Shown one piece after another: positions 45,182-55,383 of a DNA stretch of 64,000 nucleotides. This DNA is from Phallus indusiatus. Its lineage: Eukaryota; Basidiomycota; Agaricomycetes; Phallales; Phallaceae. Under the pieces are notes generated by a model, which saw only the letters and a program-made list of their open reading frames with translations, made no database searches and had not been told where the DNA came from. Position 1 is the stretch's first letter; each line of letters begins with the position of its first letter. Position numbers and translations under genes: made by a program. Location of the stretch: the NCBI GenBank assembly GCA_027605045.1, contig JAQFWX010000048.1, forward strand, positions 380,894 to 444,893, written 5' to 3'.

Positions 45182-45706
45182 GTTGTTTTTTCTATCCCTT
45201 TTTTTCTGTCGCTTCGTTATCGATTTAGGTTGCTTGTTGCGTTTACGTTGTTGTAATCTATTAATTACTTTTTTTTCCAATTCACCCAGTAAATTTGCTT
45301 TACGTGAGTCAGCATGTGCATTGTTGATTTAGATGAGTCATAAAACTGACCTTCGATTGAATTGCAATGCGTAAACGCGCTAAAAAAAGGATATGAGATT
45401 GGGCAGGGTTGGGTGAGAGCCAGAAGGCAGAAGCCGTGGCTATACAAAAGTATGCTGCCGTTTCGGCGGAGCAAAGCCGAACAAGCGCCGCCCGAACATC
45501 TCCGAAGAACACATGTCGGCACTCCACGGCCTCGCCGGTGCTAGGGTCCCCGACTCACGGTGCGCGACTTAAATTAGCTACCCTCGCTGAGGAAAAAAAG
45601 TCATGGGTCAAATCTTCCTTCACCTCATTGCTCACCTTTAATCCCTTATATACCATCTTCTTTTCGAAAGGCCATTTGTTTTGTAACATATCTCTCTATT
45701 GCTGCT
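45182..45706. other. Intergenic / promoter of the MFS gene
   Basis: No conserved coding sequence. Short frames around 45409-45560 overlap the likely 5' region of the transporter gene. Confidence 0.45.
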
Positions 45707-47947
45707 ATGACCGAAAACAGAGGTCGCGAGTATTCGACGACTCCTACGGCTACTTCGACGCTCCACGAAGGGATTGGCCATGACGTCGTGCTGCCTCAGA
45801 GCAAAGAGAAGGTCGTTGATCATGCCTCTGCTAGACCTGAGGAGAAGCCCACACCCGCCGTTGACATTGAACATGTTTATGTTGAAAACGACCCACGGAA
45901 ATGGTCCAGGAGACGAAAGGTGCTTATATGCTTCATCGATATTCACACATACGACCCCAGCTGAATGGTAGCCTTCAGAACTTCATCCTCGCAAATATCG
46001 CCTCCGCGAGTTTAATAGCCACGATGGGAATCAACATCTATAATCGTAAGTATTTGGCACTTGAGGAACTCAAGAACTGGGCGTCTGGAACCCGAGATCT
46101 ATTTTTCCTCAATGAACTGAGGCACTTTCTCGTTTAGCTGCTATTGATAGCATCAAAGCGCAATTACATGCGAGCGATCAAGAAATTTCTCTCAGTCTTT
46201 CAATATTCATCTTGATGCAAGGGGCAACTCCATTACTATGGAGTGCAATCAGCGAAATCCAAGGCAGAAAGGTATGTTACATTTGGTCCACTAGACGTAC
46301 GACATAACGGTTGTTGCAACTACTGCGGAAAGATTGTATATTTAATTTCTATCTCCGTGAGTTGGCTTATCAATTTCTACCGCTGTCGATAATAATTCCG
46401 GGTAAAACAGTTATATGTTATCGGATGCGGTGTGGCTGGATCCGCTCACAGTATAGGACTTCTACTTGCAATGAGAGTATTACAGGCCATTGGAGTAAAA
46501 CGCTTTCCTCATTAAGTATCAACTTTACTCTGATTATTTTTGGCAGGGAAGCGCAGTATTGACCATTGGAGCTGCCACTCTCGCTGTAGTCATATTTTTA
46601 CTCCGTCTTAAAATATTTTTTTAATGTGCCCGCAGGATATCTTCGAGCCTCATGAACGAGGAACAGTCGTTGGAATTTATTATGCAACGCCTTTACTAGG
46701 TCCATCACTAGGGCCATTGATCGGCGGCGCAGCTACGCAACTTTTATCGTGGCGCGCTACATTCTACTTTCTCTGTATTTTTGCGGGAATCGCATTAATC
46801 AGCTTTATTTTTTTCAAAGACACATTTCGTCGACAGCGCAGCATGGCATACCAAAGCGCACTTCGCCACCTTCTAAAGGAGCGTGAGGAACGAGAAAAAA
46901 CGAGACGGCATCACGAAGAGAAATCCCCTCCCAGGGATCTGGAAGCCAGCCGACAACCTTCCATAGATGAAATACGACTGAGTGTAAAGGAAGTCAACCC
47001 AATTCGACCTATGGGGGTAGTCTTGCGGCGTTTGAATAACCTTTCGATCTTGTTTCCATCTGGTAGGCAATCATTTCTGCAATGATTAATTTTGTCTGAT
47101 TCGCATCCAGCAATGATATTTGGCTTCACCTATTGCATTACATACACAGTTGTGTTGACATTGTCCGCAGCCCCGTACTCATTCGGGTCGCTGAAAATTG
47201 GTTTGATCCTTTTGGCCTTTGGAATAGGTGCGTCACCACGTTAGAGGTATACGATGATGAATACTATGAAGTTTATGGCCATCAGGAAGCATGGCGGGGA
47301 GTTTGCTGGGAGGGAAATGGTCTGACCATGTTTTGAAAAAATGCAGCGAAAGCAAAGGAGGGAAATTAGATAGCGAGGTTTGTCATTCAATCTGTGTACG
47401 AAACGGAGAAGTATATATTATCCAAATTTCAGGATCGATTAAAAAGCACCATACCCATGATGTTTGTTCTGCCTCCGTCATTGATTGCGTATGCTTGGAT
47501 GGCAGAGAAGCACGTAAATGTCGCTGGGTTATGCGTTGCTCTGTTCTTTGTCGGATTGTCTTCTATGTGAATAATCTTCTAAACCGTCCTTCAGCTCTAA
47601 TCTAATTCCGTCACCAGCTGGATTTATTCTAGTACTTTGGCTTACATTGTTGATGCAAATGTCGGACGCTCTTCCACTGCCGTAGCCACTAACAGCTTTT
47701 GCAGAGGTTTAGCTGGTTTCGTTGCAGCAGAAGTGGCCGTGCCTTTGCAGGTATGTTACGGGCTTCCATTCCTTGACAACTCCAGGAAGACTAGCACTAT
47801 TAACAGAATGCACTGGGAGACGGAGGTCTGTACACCCTTTGGGCTGGAATAATGGTATTGGCTTCATTAATGGTTCTCTTGACCATACGCAAAGGAGGAG
47901 AGTGGCGGCTGAAAGCCATTGAGCGGGAGAGACAGCATCCTGAGTAG
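45707..47947 (+). CDS. MFS drug:H+ antiporter (DHA1-type)
   Basis: About ten short introns. After a hydrophilic N-terminus of about 70 residues (ending NDPRKWSRRRK) the first helix reads FILANIASASLIATMGINIY. The MFS motif A region is FILMQGATPLLWSAISEIQGRKLYVIGC, and motif C is YYATPLLGPSLGPLIGG. A long charged central loop (RHLLKEREEREKTRRHHEEKSPPRD) separates the two halves. The second half includes FGFTYCITYTVVLTLSAAPYSFGSLKIG, a DRLK loop, AYIVDANVGRSSTAVATNSFCRGLAGFVAAE and a C-terminal basic tail ending RERQHPE. DHA1 members export drugs, polyamines or organic acids by proton antiport, mostly at the plasma membrane; the substrate is unknown. I did not resolve every exon between 46270 and 46640. 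Confidence 0.82.
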
Positions 47948-48380
47948 AAGCTGTCTATCTAAACTAGACATAGCTATAGAGTCTCAAGATTAGGCACATT
48001 TTCTAGATGATAAACGCTTCTTACCTTAAAATATAATTGGTTGTGACAACTTGGATGCATATCAAAGACGAAACAAAGACAGTGAGCTTGATTTTGTCAT
48101 CTGGTTAGCATGATTTTATATGATATACTTTGTTGGGAAAGCAAGCCTGATTTAATAAACCCTGCAGCTCAACTGCGGCTGCTCTTCAACTTTTTGCACC
48201 AATGAGTAGCATTGAGAAAAACGAACAGCGCGCTTTTCGGCAATATCCGAGTCATCAAACTCCGCTACGTAACGCATCTATTTTTAGCACCCGGTTACTA
48301 TCGGGTCCGGTCCTTGTTGCATAATCATCTTCGTCCAGTTTAACCAGATACCCCATAACTTCCGCTTTTCTCCTTGATAG
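47948..48380. other. Intergenic
   Basis: Promoter region of the alpha/beta hydrolase gene. Nothing else is seen. Confidence 0.45.
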
Positions 48381-49634
48381 ATGTCGAAGAAAACGACTAG
48401 ATTTTATATTCCTCATCCAGATGACCAGAATATAAAGATTGCTGGTGATTTGGAACAAGTTGAACCGGATTTACCCACCCACGGAAGAAAGATCGCATTG
48501 GTTTGACTTTTCATGAGGAAGTTTTGTCGAAAATGGCTAATTTTATTGAAATAGATATGCCATGGTGTCATGGGGTAAGCTATTATAGACTTTCTTATAC
48601 GACTGTTGAAAGAGGGTGTTCTTTCAGTCACAAAGATTACCTATACCAAAAGCGACTGGCGAAGATGCTACCTATAGATTCTTTTAGATTCGATTTCCGG
48701 TAAAGCTTTTCTTTCTTCTCTTGTCAATCCAAAAATTATATATGAGACAACTTCTAGTGGCAATCACGAAACTGGCGGGCCATGGAATATATACGACTTC
48801 GCCAGTGATGTAATTGACATTCGTGTTGTCGTGGCGTTCTTGAGCAAGGAGTTAGGCTATACAGTTGATATGGTTGTTGCACATTCTCGTGGATCTATCT
48901 CGTCTTTCAAATGGGTCGCGTCAACACCAGAGGGTCGTAACATCTCATATTATGTTAACTGTGCGGGGCGGTTCCGCATGAAGGTAAAGTTTACACAGGC
49001 CTTCAGATGCTTAGTTAACCTTAGCTAACTATTTCCAAAGAGGGTTATAGGTAGGCCTTCTTACTCTCCCTCATGATTTGGGTCTTGATGAGCTTCGTTT
49101 CGCTTTTCTGAATAAGAGCGTCTTGCTATTTATGGACCGTCGATCGAGAAACAAGGTTTTTACGAATGGAAAGTGAGAGTGGCAGGACAAGAGAAAATAG
49201 GAAAAATTTTTGAGGGCGACGTTGAACGTTTTGCATCTTGGGATGTTAGCTATTTGTGGGACCAGTTTCCTCAACAAATTCATGTGTTGACTCTGCAAGG
49301 TCTTGCTGACGAAATCGTTCCTCCGTATCTGGCACTTTCATTTCTCTGTCTTAGGACTGAATTTTGACCTTGTTGTTTTCAGATATGATGGCGTTATGTA
49401 CCATCGTGCATTATCTCCGCGGAGTCCGGGCACGCATACGTTACATATGGTTGAAGGCGCCAACCATAATTTCATTGGGGTATGTTCATCCTACCATCTG
49501 ATCACTATTAGCGGTACTGAGTTCAACAGAAACATGACGAAGTGAACGAAACAATTGTTGAATGGTTTGACAAAGCTACAGAGGGGACGCTGCAGGGGGG
49601 TATTTGGAAAACAGGTGTCCAGACAAAACTATGA
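48381..49634 (+). CDS. Alpha/beta-hydrolase (serine aminopeptidase/lipase-like)
   Basis: The start MSKKTTRFYIPHPDDQNIKIAGDLEQ leads into a beta-strand and then HKDYLYQKRLAKMLPIDSFRFDFRGNHETGG (oxyanion and loop region). The nucleophile elbow is VVAHSRGS (AHSRG, so Ser sits in x-S-x-G form), preceded by DVIDIRVVVAFLSKEL. The acid is likely in LTLQGLADEIVPP and the catalytic His in HMVEGANHNFIG. The protein ends KTGVQTKL at 49634. About six introns are present. Similar proteins are small cytosolic hydrolases of unknown substrate. The last exon and its intron are duplicated as a fragment at 51612-51755. Confidence 0.8.
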
Positions 49635-49877
49635 TTGATATCATATTACTAAATTATGTTATGTGGAACAGGCATCATCGCTGAAGACTTATAATAGCTC
49701 AAGACGCCTAATAAACAATAAGATATATATTGTGTTCGACAAGATTTGATATCGCCCTTCAGTACATCTCTCCATCTCACCTAACTTTTCGCTATTGGAA
49801 ACTGCTGTGGCGAGATAAATTTCGACCAGTTTACCAATTGCTGTAAGTGATGTGGACACGTAGTTCGAGTTAACGGG

Positions 49878-49977
49878 GTGAGGTGAGGTGTCGCCTTCAT
49901 ATCCAAGCATTCAAATAGAAGAGATACAACCTGGGTCATTAATTTTGACGACACACCACGCCTTCACTCAAATCACA
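49878..49977 (+). promoter_or_regulatory. Upstream block shared by surface genes D, E and F
   Basis: A stretch with GAGGTGTCGCC, then ATCCAAGCATT, an AGAAGAGATAC-like word, CCTGGGTCA and TTGACGACAC recurs before genes E (52005-52127) and F (57331-57435). It spans the 100 nt before the ATG. Conservation through the 5' region of three paralogues suggests regulatory function, or just recent duplication. Confidence 0.5.
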
Positions 49978-51461
49978 ATGGCAAACTCGCGTTTAGTTGT
50001 TGTAAGCAATCAGGATGGACGGATAAACTACGTAGGAGACTGGTCTTTATCCAATTCTTCCTCTTTTCAGAGTTTGGGTGACAATGGACCACCTTTGGAG
50101 AGTACGCTTCACATGACCGCTGCATCGGTCAACAGTTTCTCATTCTCGTTCAACGGTATGTTTTTGATAATTTCCTCCTTCTGCGTCTTTTATTTTTAGG
50201 CTAATCTATCTCATTAGGGACTTACATTAGTGTGCTTGGACTTATTACCAACAGCTCATCGAGCCAATTTACCTTGGAATGCACAGTTGACGGTGTTACT
50301 AAATCCTCCTCCATTACAACGGGAGAAAACAATGTACATCTGTGCACCACACCGAATCTTCCTGACGAATCCCATGAGCTCATCGCCAACATCTCCATGC
50401 AAGGTTCATCCTTCTTCCTTGACAACCTGCAATATGCGCCTTCGACCGATGTTCCACTCAATAATGCCACCATTATAATTCCCAACATAGACTCTTCCAT
50501 AATATTTAGCCCGGGATGGTCACAGGCAGGTCCATTGAGACAGAACATGACAGGAGCTACGAATACCTCGGTCAATGTATCCTTTATAGGAAATCGGGTA
50601 GGTTGGTTTGGGTCTATTCTAGGATCTGAACCTCACGCGCCTTCTTCCGCGGAATATTTTATTGACAACGGCCCTCCAATACCTTTCACACTCCCAGGGT
50701 TTCCTTCTGGAGTTCCGAACACGACTCGAATTAACAATATTCCATTTTTCACCAGCGACGTTTTGGAACAAGGACCACATACTCTTCACGTTCGCTATCT
50801 TGGAAACAGCTCCGTATCCCCTTTAAACATAAATAATCTCTTGATTACAAATGGGCCCTTATCCTCATCTTCCTCAATTTTTCCTCTTCTGCATCACCTC
50901 CCTCTCTCCTCTTCTTCGTCTCCCCCATTATTACATTCGGAAACCTCTTTACGAGGAAAGCCCATTAGCGCTGTAGTAGGAGTCATAGGGGGTATTGCAG
51001 GGATCGGTTTGATAATCGCACTACTATTTGTCTTTAGACGTTCCAGGAATAGTGGGTTACGAGCAGCTTCAAACGCATCCGTGACGCCCTTTTCCATAGA
51101 CGCATCTCGGCCTGAGGCTCACGCCCACTCACTGGCGCCTGCGACACGAGGGTCGGGACTGCTCAACAGTGTCACAGCTTCTCGAGGAACGAAATCTGGG
51201 ACTACGAGACTAACGAGTCATACTCAAACACCTGTTAGCCCACTGCACCAAGGTCCATCTACTGAATCTAGACCGCAATCCCTAGTGGCATCAGCACAGG
51301 GTTCAAACAATTCACCACTGCTCATAACCGGCTCTTCGAATTCGAATTCAGCGGAGGTGACGCCTCTCGTCCGAGTTCAACACGAAGATAGCGGATTACG
51401 AATTGTAAATTTGGGTATGGATAATGTGGTGGAACTGCCACCGAGTTACACTTTGGTCTGA
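49978..51461 (+). CDS. Surface-protein family member D, intact, PPxY tail
   Basis: Exons 49978-50155 and 50218-51461 give 473 residues with the frame fully open. Module 1 runs from VVVSNQDGRINYVGDWSLSN through FSFSFNG|TYISVLG to SFFLDNLQY. Module 2 has FSPGW, NVSFIGNRVGWFG, AEYFIDNGP and HTLHVRYLGN. The sequons NVS, NAT and NSS lie before the membrane. A Ser/Pro stalk of about 40 residues is followed by ISAVVGVIGGIAGIGLIIALLFVFRRSR. The tail of about 130 residues ends with VQHEDSGLRI and VELPPSY (51438-51449). No signal peptide is present. One intron splits a Gly codon, as in all members. This is the best-preserved member and the reference for the family. Confidence 0.87.
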
Positions 51462-51611
51462 TTGCCTCCCAGATGGACTTAGCGCGCCTCGCCGTTAGGG
51501 AAATTCCTTTTTAATGTATTGATCAGTGCAGTTGTGTGGTGCTGTGGTGACATAATGGCACACCCCGATCCGCTGTTACTTATTTAATTGGAGAATATAT
51601 TATCGGTATTA

Positions 51612-51755
51612 TCGTTGGGGTATGTTCATACTACCAATCATCATCAACGGTAATAAGTTCCAGCAGAAAAAGGACGAGGTCAACGAGACGATTCTTGAAT
51701 GGTTTAAACAAGCCAAGGGAGTATTTGGAAACAGGTTTCAAGAATTAAAGCTTTG
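51612..51755 (+). pseudogene. Duplicated 3' end of the alpha/beta-hydrolase gene
   Basis: This matches 49474-49620: the intron start GGGGTATGTTCAT, then a frame like KDEVNETILEWFKQA against KHDEVNETIVEWFDKA, then the GTATTTGGAAA stretch. No other hydrolase exon is present. It marks the left border of the segment duplicated together with surface gene E. Confidence 0.75.
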
Positions 51756-52004
51756 CCAAAGCTTTGATTGATATTTTATTACTAAATTATGATATGTGAA
51801 CCAGGTATCATCGCTGAAGGTTTATAATAGCTTAGGCACCCACTAATCAGTAGGGTATTTGTTATGTTCGACAAGGTTTGATACCGGCCTTCAGTACATC
51901 TCTCCATCTCACCTACCTTTTGGCTAATGGGGACTGTTGTAACGTGATGTTAGGCCAAACTGCTGTGAGTAATGCGATCATGGGGTTCGAATTATATTAG
52001 TACG

Positions 52005-52127
52005 GTGAGGCGAGGTGTCGCTTTCACACCTCCATATGATGGACCATATCCAAGTATTTAGCCAGAAGAGATGCTGAGCCTGGGTCAATAATTTTGACGA
52101 CACTGGCACGCCTTGACTGAAATCACA
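52005..52127 (+). promoter_or_regulatory. Upstream block of gene E, shared with D and F
   Basis: Contains GAGGTGTCGC, CATATCCAAGTATTTAG, GAAGAGATG, CCTGGGTCAATAATTTTGACGACAC, as before gene D, with a short insertion relative to D. Confidence 0.5.
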
Positions 52128-53573
52128 ATGGCAAACTCGCGTTTAGTTGTTGTAAGCAACCAGGATTCACGGATAAACTATGTAGGAGACTGGTCTTTAT
52201 CCAATTCTTCCTCTTTTGAGAGTCTGGGTGACAGTGGACCACCTTTGGAGAGTACGCTTCACATGACCACTGCATCCGTCAGTAGTTTCTCATTCTCGTT
52301 CAACGGTACGTTGTTGATAGCCCCCTCCTGAAGCATCTTTTATTTTATGCTAATCTACGTCATTAGGGACTTACATTAGTGTGCTCGGACTTATTACCAG
52401 CATCTCATCGAGCCAGCCCAAATTAGAATGCACAGTCGACGGTCTCACTATTTCCCCCTCCATTTCTACGAAAGAAAACAATGCGCATTTATGCGTATCG
52501 AAAATTTTGTTGGATGCTCCTCACGAGCTTATTGTTAATATCTCCGCACAAGGCTCGTCCTTCTTCCTTGACAATCTGCAATATGCGCCTTCGGCCGATG
52601 TTCCGCTCAATAATGCCATCATTATAATACCCAACATAGACTCTTCGATAATATACAGCCCGGGATGGTCACAGGCAGGTCGATTTGAACAGAATATAAC
52701 AGGAACTACGAATGCCTCCGTCAATGTATCCTTTGAAGGAAATCGGATAGGATGGTTTGGATCTATTCTAGGGTCTGAACCTCGTGCGCCTTCTTCCGCG
52801 GAATACTTTATTGACGACGGTCCTCCGATACCTTTCATACTCAAAGGGCTCCCTTCTAAAGTTCCTAAGACAACTAACGTTTTCAATATTCCACTTTTCA
52901 CCACCGACATCTTAGAACAAGGACCACATACTCTTCATGTCCGCTATCTTGGAAACGGCTCCGTGTCCCCTTTAATCTTAAATAATCTCTTAATTACAAA
53001 TGGGACCTCCTCATTTCTTCCCTCTTCCACATCATCTCTCTCTCTTCCCTCTTCTTCGTCTCCTCCATTATTACCCTCAGAAACCTCTTCACAAGAAAAC
53101 CCCATCAGCGCTATAGTAGGAGGAGTCGTAGGGGTATCGCAGGGATCGGTTTGATAATCGCACTACTATTTGTCTTTAGACGTTCCCAGAATAGTAGACT
53201 ACGGGCAGCTTCAAACACAACCGTGACGCTCTTTTCCATAGATGCATCTCAGGCCCGAGCCCACTCACTGGCCGCGACACGAGGGTCGGGATCGCTCAAC
53301 AATGTCACAGCTTCTCGAGGAACGAAATATGGCACTACGAGATCAACGCGTCATGCCCAAACACTATCATCTATTGCGTCTGGGCCGCTGTACCTACTGG
53401 CATCAGCACAGAGTTCAAACGATTCATCACTACTCATAACAGGCTATTCGAATTCAGATTCAGCGGCGGAAACCCTCTCGTCCCAGTCCAGGATGAAGAT
53501 AGCGGATTACGAATTGTAAATTCGGATATGGATAATTGTGGTGGAACTGCCACCGAGTTACACTTTGGCCTGA
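52128..53573 (+). pseudogene. Surface-protein family member E, multiple frameshifts
   Basis: Exon 1 is 52128-52305 and exon 2 starts at 52367; both align with gene D (offset 2150 nt). Modules 1 and 2 and the stalk are open, but inside the membrane helix GGGGG of gene D is GGGG (53131-53134) and the frame stops at 53154. The downstream frame (IIALLFVFRRSQ) is open to 53519 but breaks again: a base is missing before the HEDSG equivalent, and an extra T lies in the AAT-GTG before the PPSY equivalent (near 53536). The encoded protein would end inside the helix. Gene and flanks are a tandem duplicate of D. Confidence 0.78.
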
Positions 53574-54343
53574 TTGTATGGAGATAATCGCTTAGCGCGC
53601 CTCGTGTCGCGCTGTGGTGATATATAATGGCACACCCGCTGTTATACTTATTTAATTGAAGAATATATTATCGGGATTAGATATCCAATCCGCTGTTTTC
53701 CAAATTCACCGATGACTCAAATGTAACTGGCATAAAAGTACATAGTAATTCTCTGTGACTTTACTGATATTGTATATTTAGACCAGTTAATCTGAACGGG
53801 GATCATTTCTCATACGAATACCAACTGAGGTATAGACGTCTACACGACCATCTGATGACGGTATCATCGGAGTCTAAGATGACTACCCCCGGGCCTTCGG
53901 CCACTTGATTTCCAGTTCGCATTTCCACTAAAATTTGATGGGAGCTGATGATGGGGGAGTGCAATGTTTGATCATAATTAATTGCTATCACATACGATCA
54001 TATGTAAGTATAAGAATCATTCAATTATGTATGTAGATCAAAAAATTAAGCGAGAGTTCGTTAATAGCGAGTGGTGTTTTGTTCAAAGGGGGAACGCAGC
54101 TCTTGAGACCATTGAACTCCAAACTGAACTCCAAAGCCGATTTCCGGAGAATTCCGAGAATGAATTCAGAACCGAATTTAAGACGGAACTCAGCCCGAGT
54201 TCACGTCGGAATTCACCACGTGAAACGATGAGCCCCAGCCGCCGCCAACACACTCGGTCGGCCCCGCGTTCAACTGTAAGCTCAAAATACCAGTCCAAGC
54301 ATCCGCTAAAAATGACATTTGACTAATCTCTTGATCGTTTAGG
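53574..54343. other. Intergenic with decayed sequence
   Basis: No intact gene. Near 54110-54200 there are repeated GAACTCxGAA-like words, probably simple-sequence drift. Confidence 0.4.
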
Positions 54344-54510
54344 ATGTCCGGTCAAGCCGCCGTGAGCAATTAAGATATGTAGTCGAATGCGCTATGAAGG
54401 AGAATGGGGTTCTACCAACTTTCCTAGATCTCTATCCGACAGTGTTGATCGCCGTCAGACCGTCCTCCCCTTTGGAGAGCACCCTTCAGGAAGGAATCAT
54501 CACTGAATAA
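54344..54510 (+). pseudogene. Relic exon 1 of the surface-protein family
   Basis: An ATG at 54344 starts a stretch that aligns with exon 1 of gene G (59403): GTGAGCAAT, then a CAG-to-TAA change, then ACTATGAAGGA-like words, and later TTTGGAGAGCACCCTTCA, as in exon 1 of D. At least two in-frame stops (TAA, TAG) break it in the first 15 codons. No exon 2 follows. Confidence 0.7.
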
Positions 54511-55015
54511 CTAAGGCATACTTATACTAATCAGTAGAATACTCGCTGGGATCGACGAAACCGATTGCAATTAACGCTGTCCCCCGCAGTTTGTTGTTCT
54601 TATTTAAAGTTTACAGTCGTTTCGGTTGAATAATAAGGTGGACTTTCAAAATCCCACACGTTAAAGCTCATCAAACCCCGCCTTACTACAACCGGAACAG
54701 CTGTAAATTAAAGTTGTTCCAATATTTATCATGTTCTCACAGGCCCAGGATCCGTGTTAGGTTCGTACCAAGCCGCTTTTCCGAATTGAGACTCAGTCGG
54801 TCACCGTGACATCGTTCTCGAGCGTTCGGAAAAGGGGCTTGGAGCAAACTCGACCTCAAAGGGGGGTCTATACTAGATGAATGGTACTCCCAACTCCGAA
54901 CTCCTCGGTAGGTAGCTATTATTTAATCGAGTACCACTCAGGATATAATTTTTTTTTTTTTACCGGCCCCCGCCCCCCGTGTGCGCCTAATTAGGGCGGG
55001 GGTTGTGGGCAACTA
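54511..55015. other. Intergenic; poly-T and G/C-rich tract
   Basis: A T12 run at 54950-54961 is followed by a C/G-rich tract that can pair with itself (CCCCCGCCC and GGGCGGGGG near 54967-55003). CCTCAAAGGGGGGT near 54857 recurs at 56236. No gene. Confidence 0.45.
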
Positions 55016-55383
55016 CAGTGGCGAACATAAATAATGCACGTGATGTAGCCTGTAATATCTCGCGAAAAAATAAAATTCATGGCAAATACATTATGTGAGA
55101 GTTGTAGATGAGCAACTTGGCGATCTTATGAGTGAATAAACTGAGTATAAATGTCTGAGGTCTGTACAGATATGAAGGGTTTAAAAAAACCCCAAAAATC
55201 AACTTTCTCCAGGGCTTTCTAAAAAAAATTGGTAGAATGCTATTATTATACTTTCTGATCTTCTTTTTCATTTGAGCTTAGAAACCATCAACTGAATTTT
55301 CCTCCCCGGCGAGATATAAGGCTTGCAATGTGGTCATTTTGGCCCCAAAAGCGCATCACGAGCATTATTTATGTTCGCCACTG
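55016..55383. mobile_element. MITE with 30-bp terminal inverted repeats and TA target duplication
   Basis: The left end reads CAGTGGCGAACATAAATAAT and continues through 55045. The right end (55354-55383) is its reverse complement with one mismatch in 30. Both ends are bordered by TA (55014-55015 and 55384-55385), as left by Tc1/mariner-type transposases. The element is 368 bp and has no transposase frame, so it is non-autonomous. Confidence 0.82.

Noticed and set aside
53131..53160. A 9-nt intron to rescue the frameshift in E and F
   Set aside because: GTATCGCAG has GT-AG borders but is far below any spliceable length.
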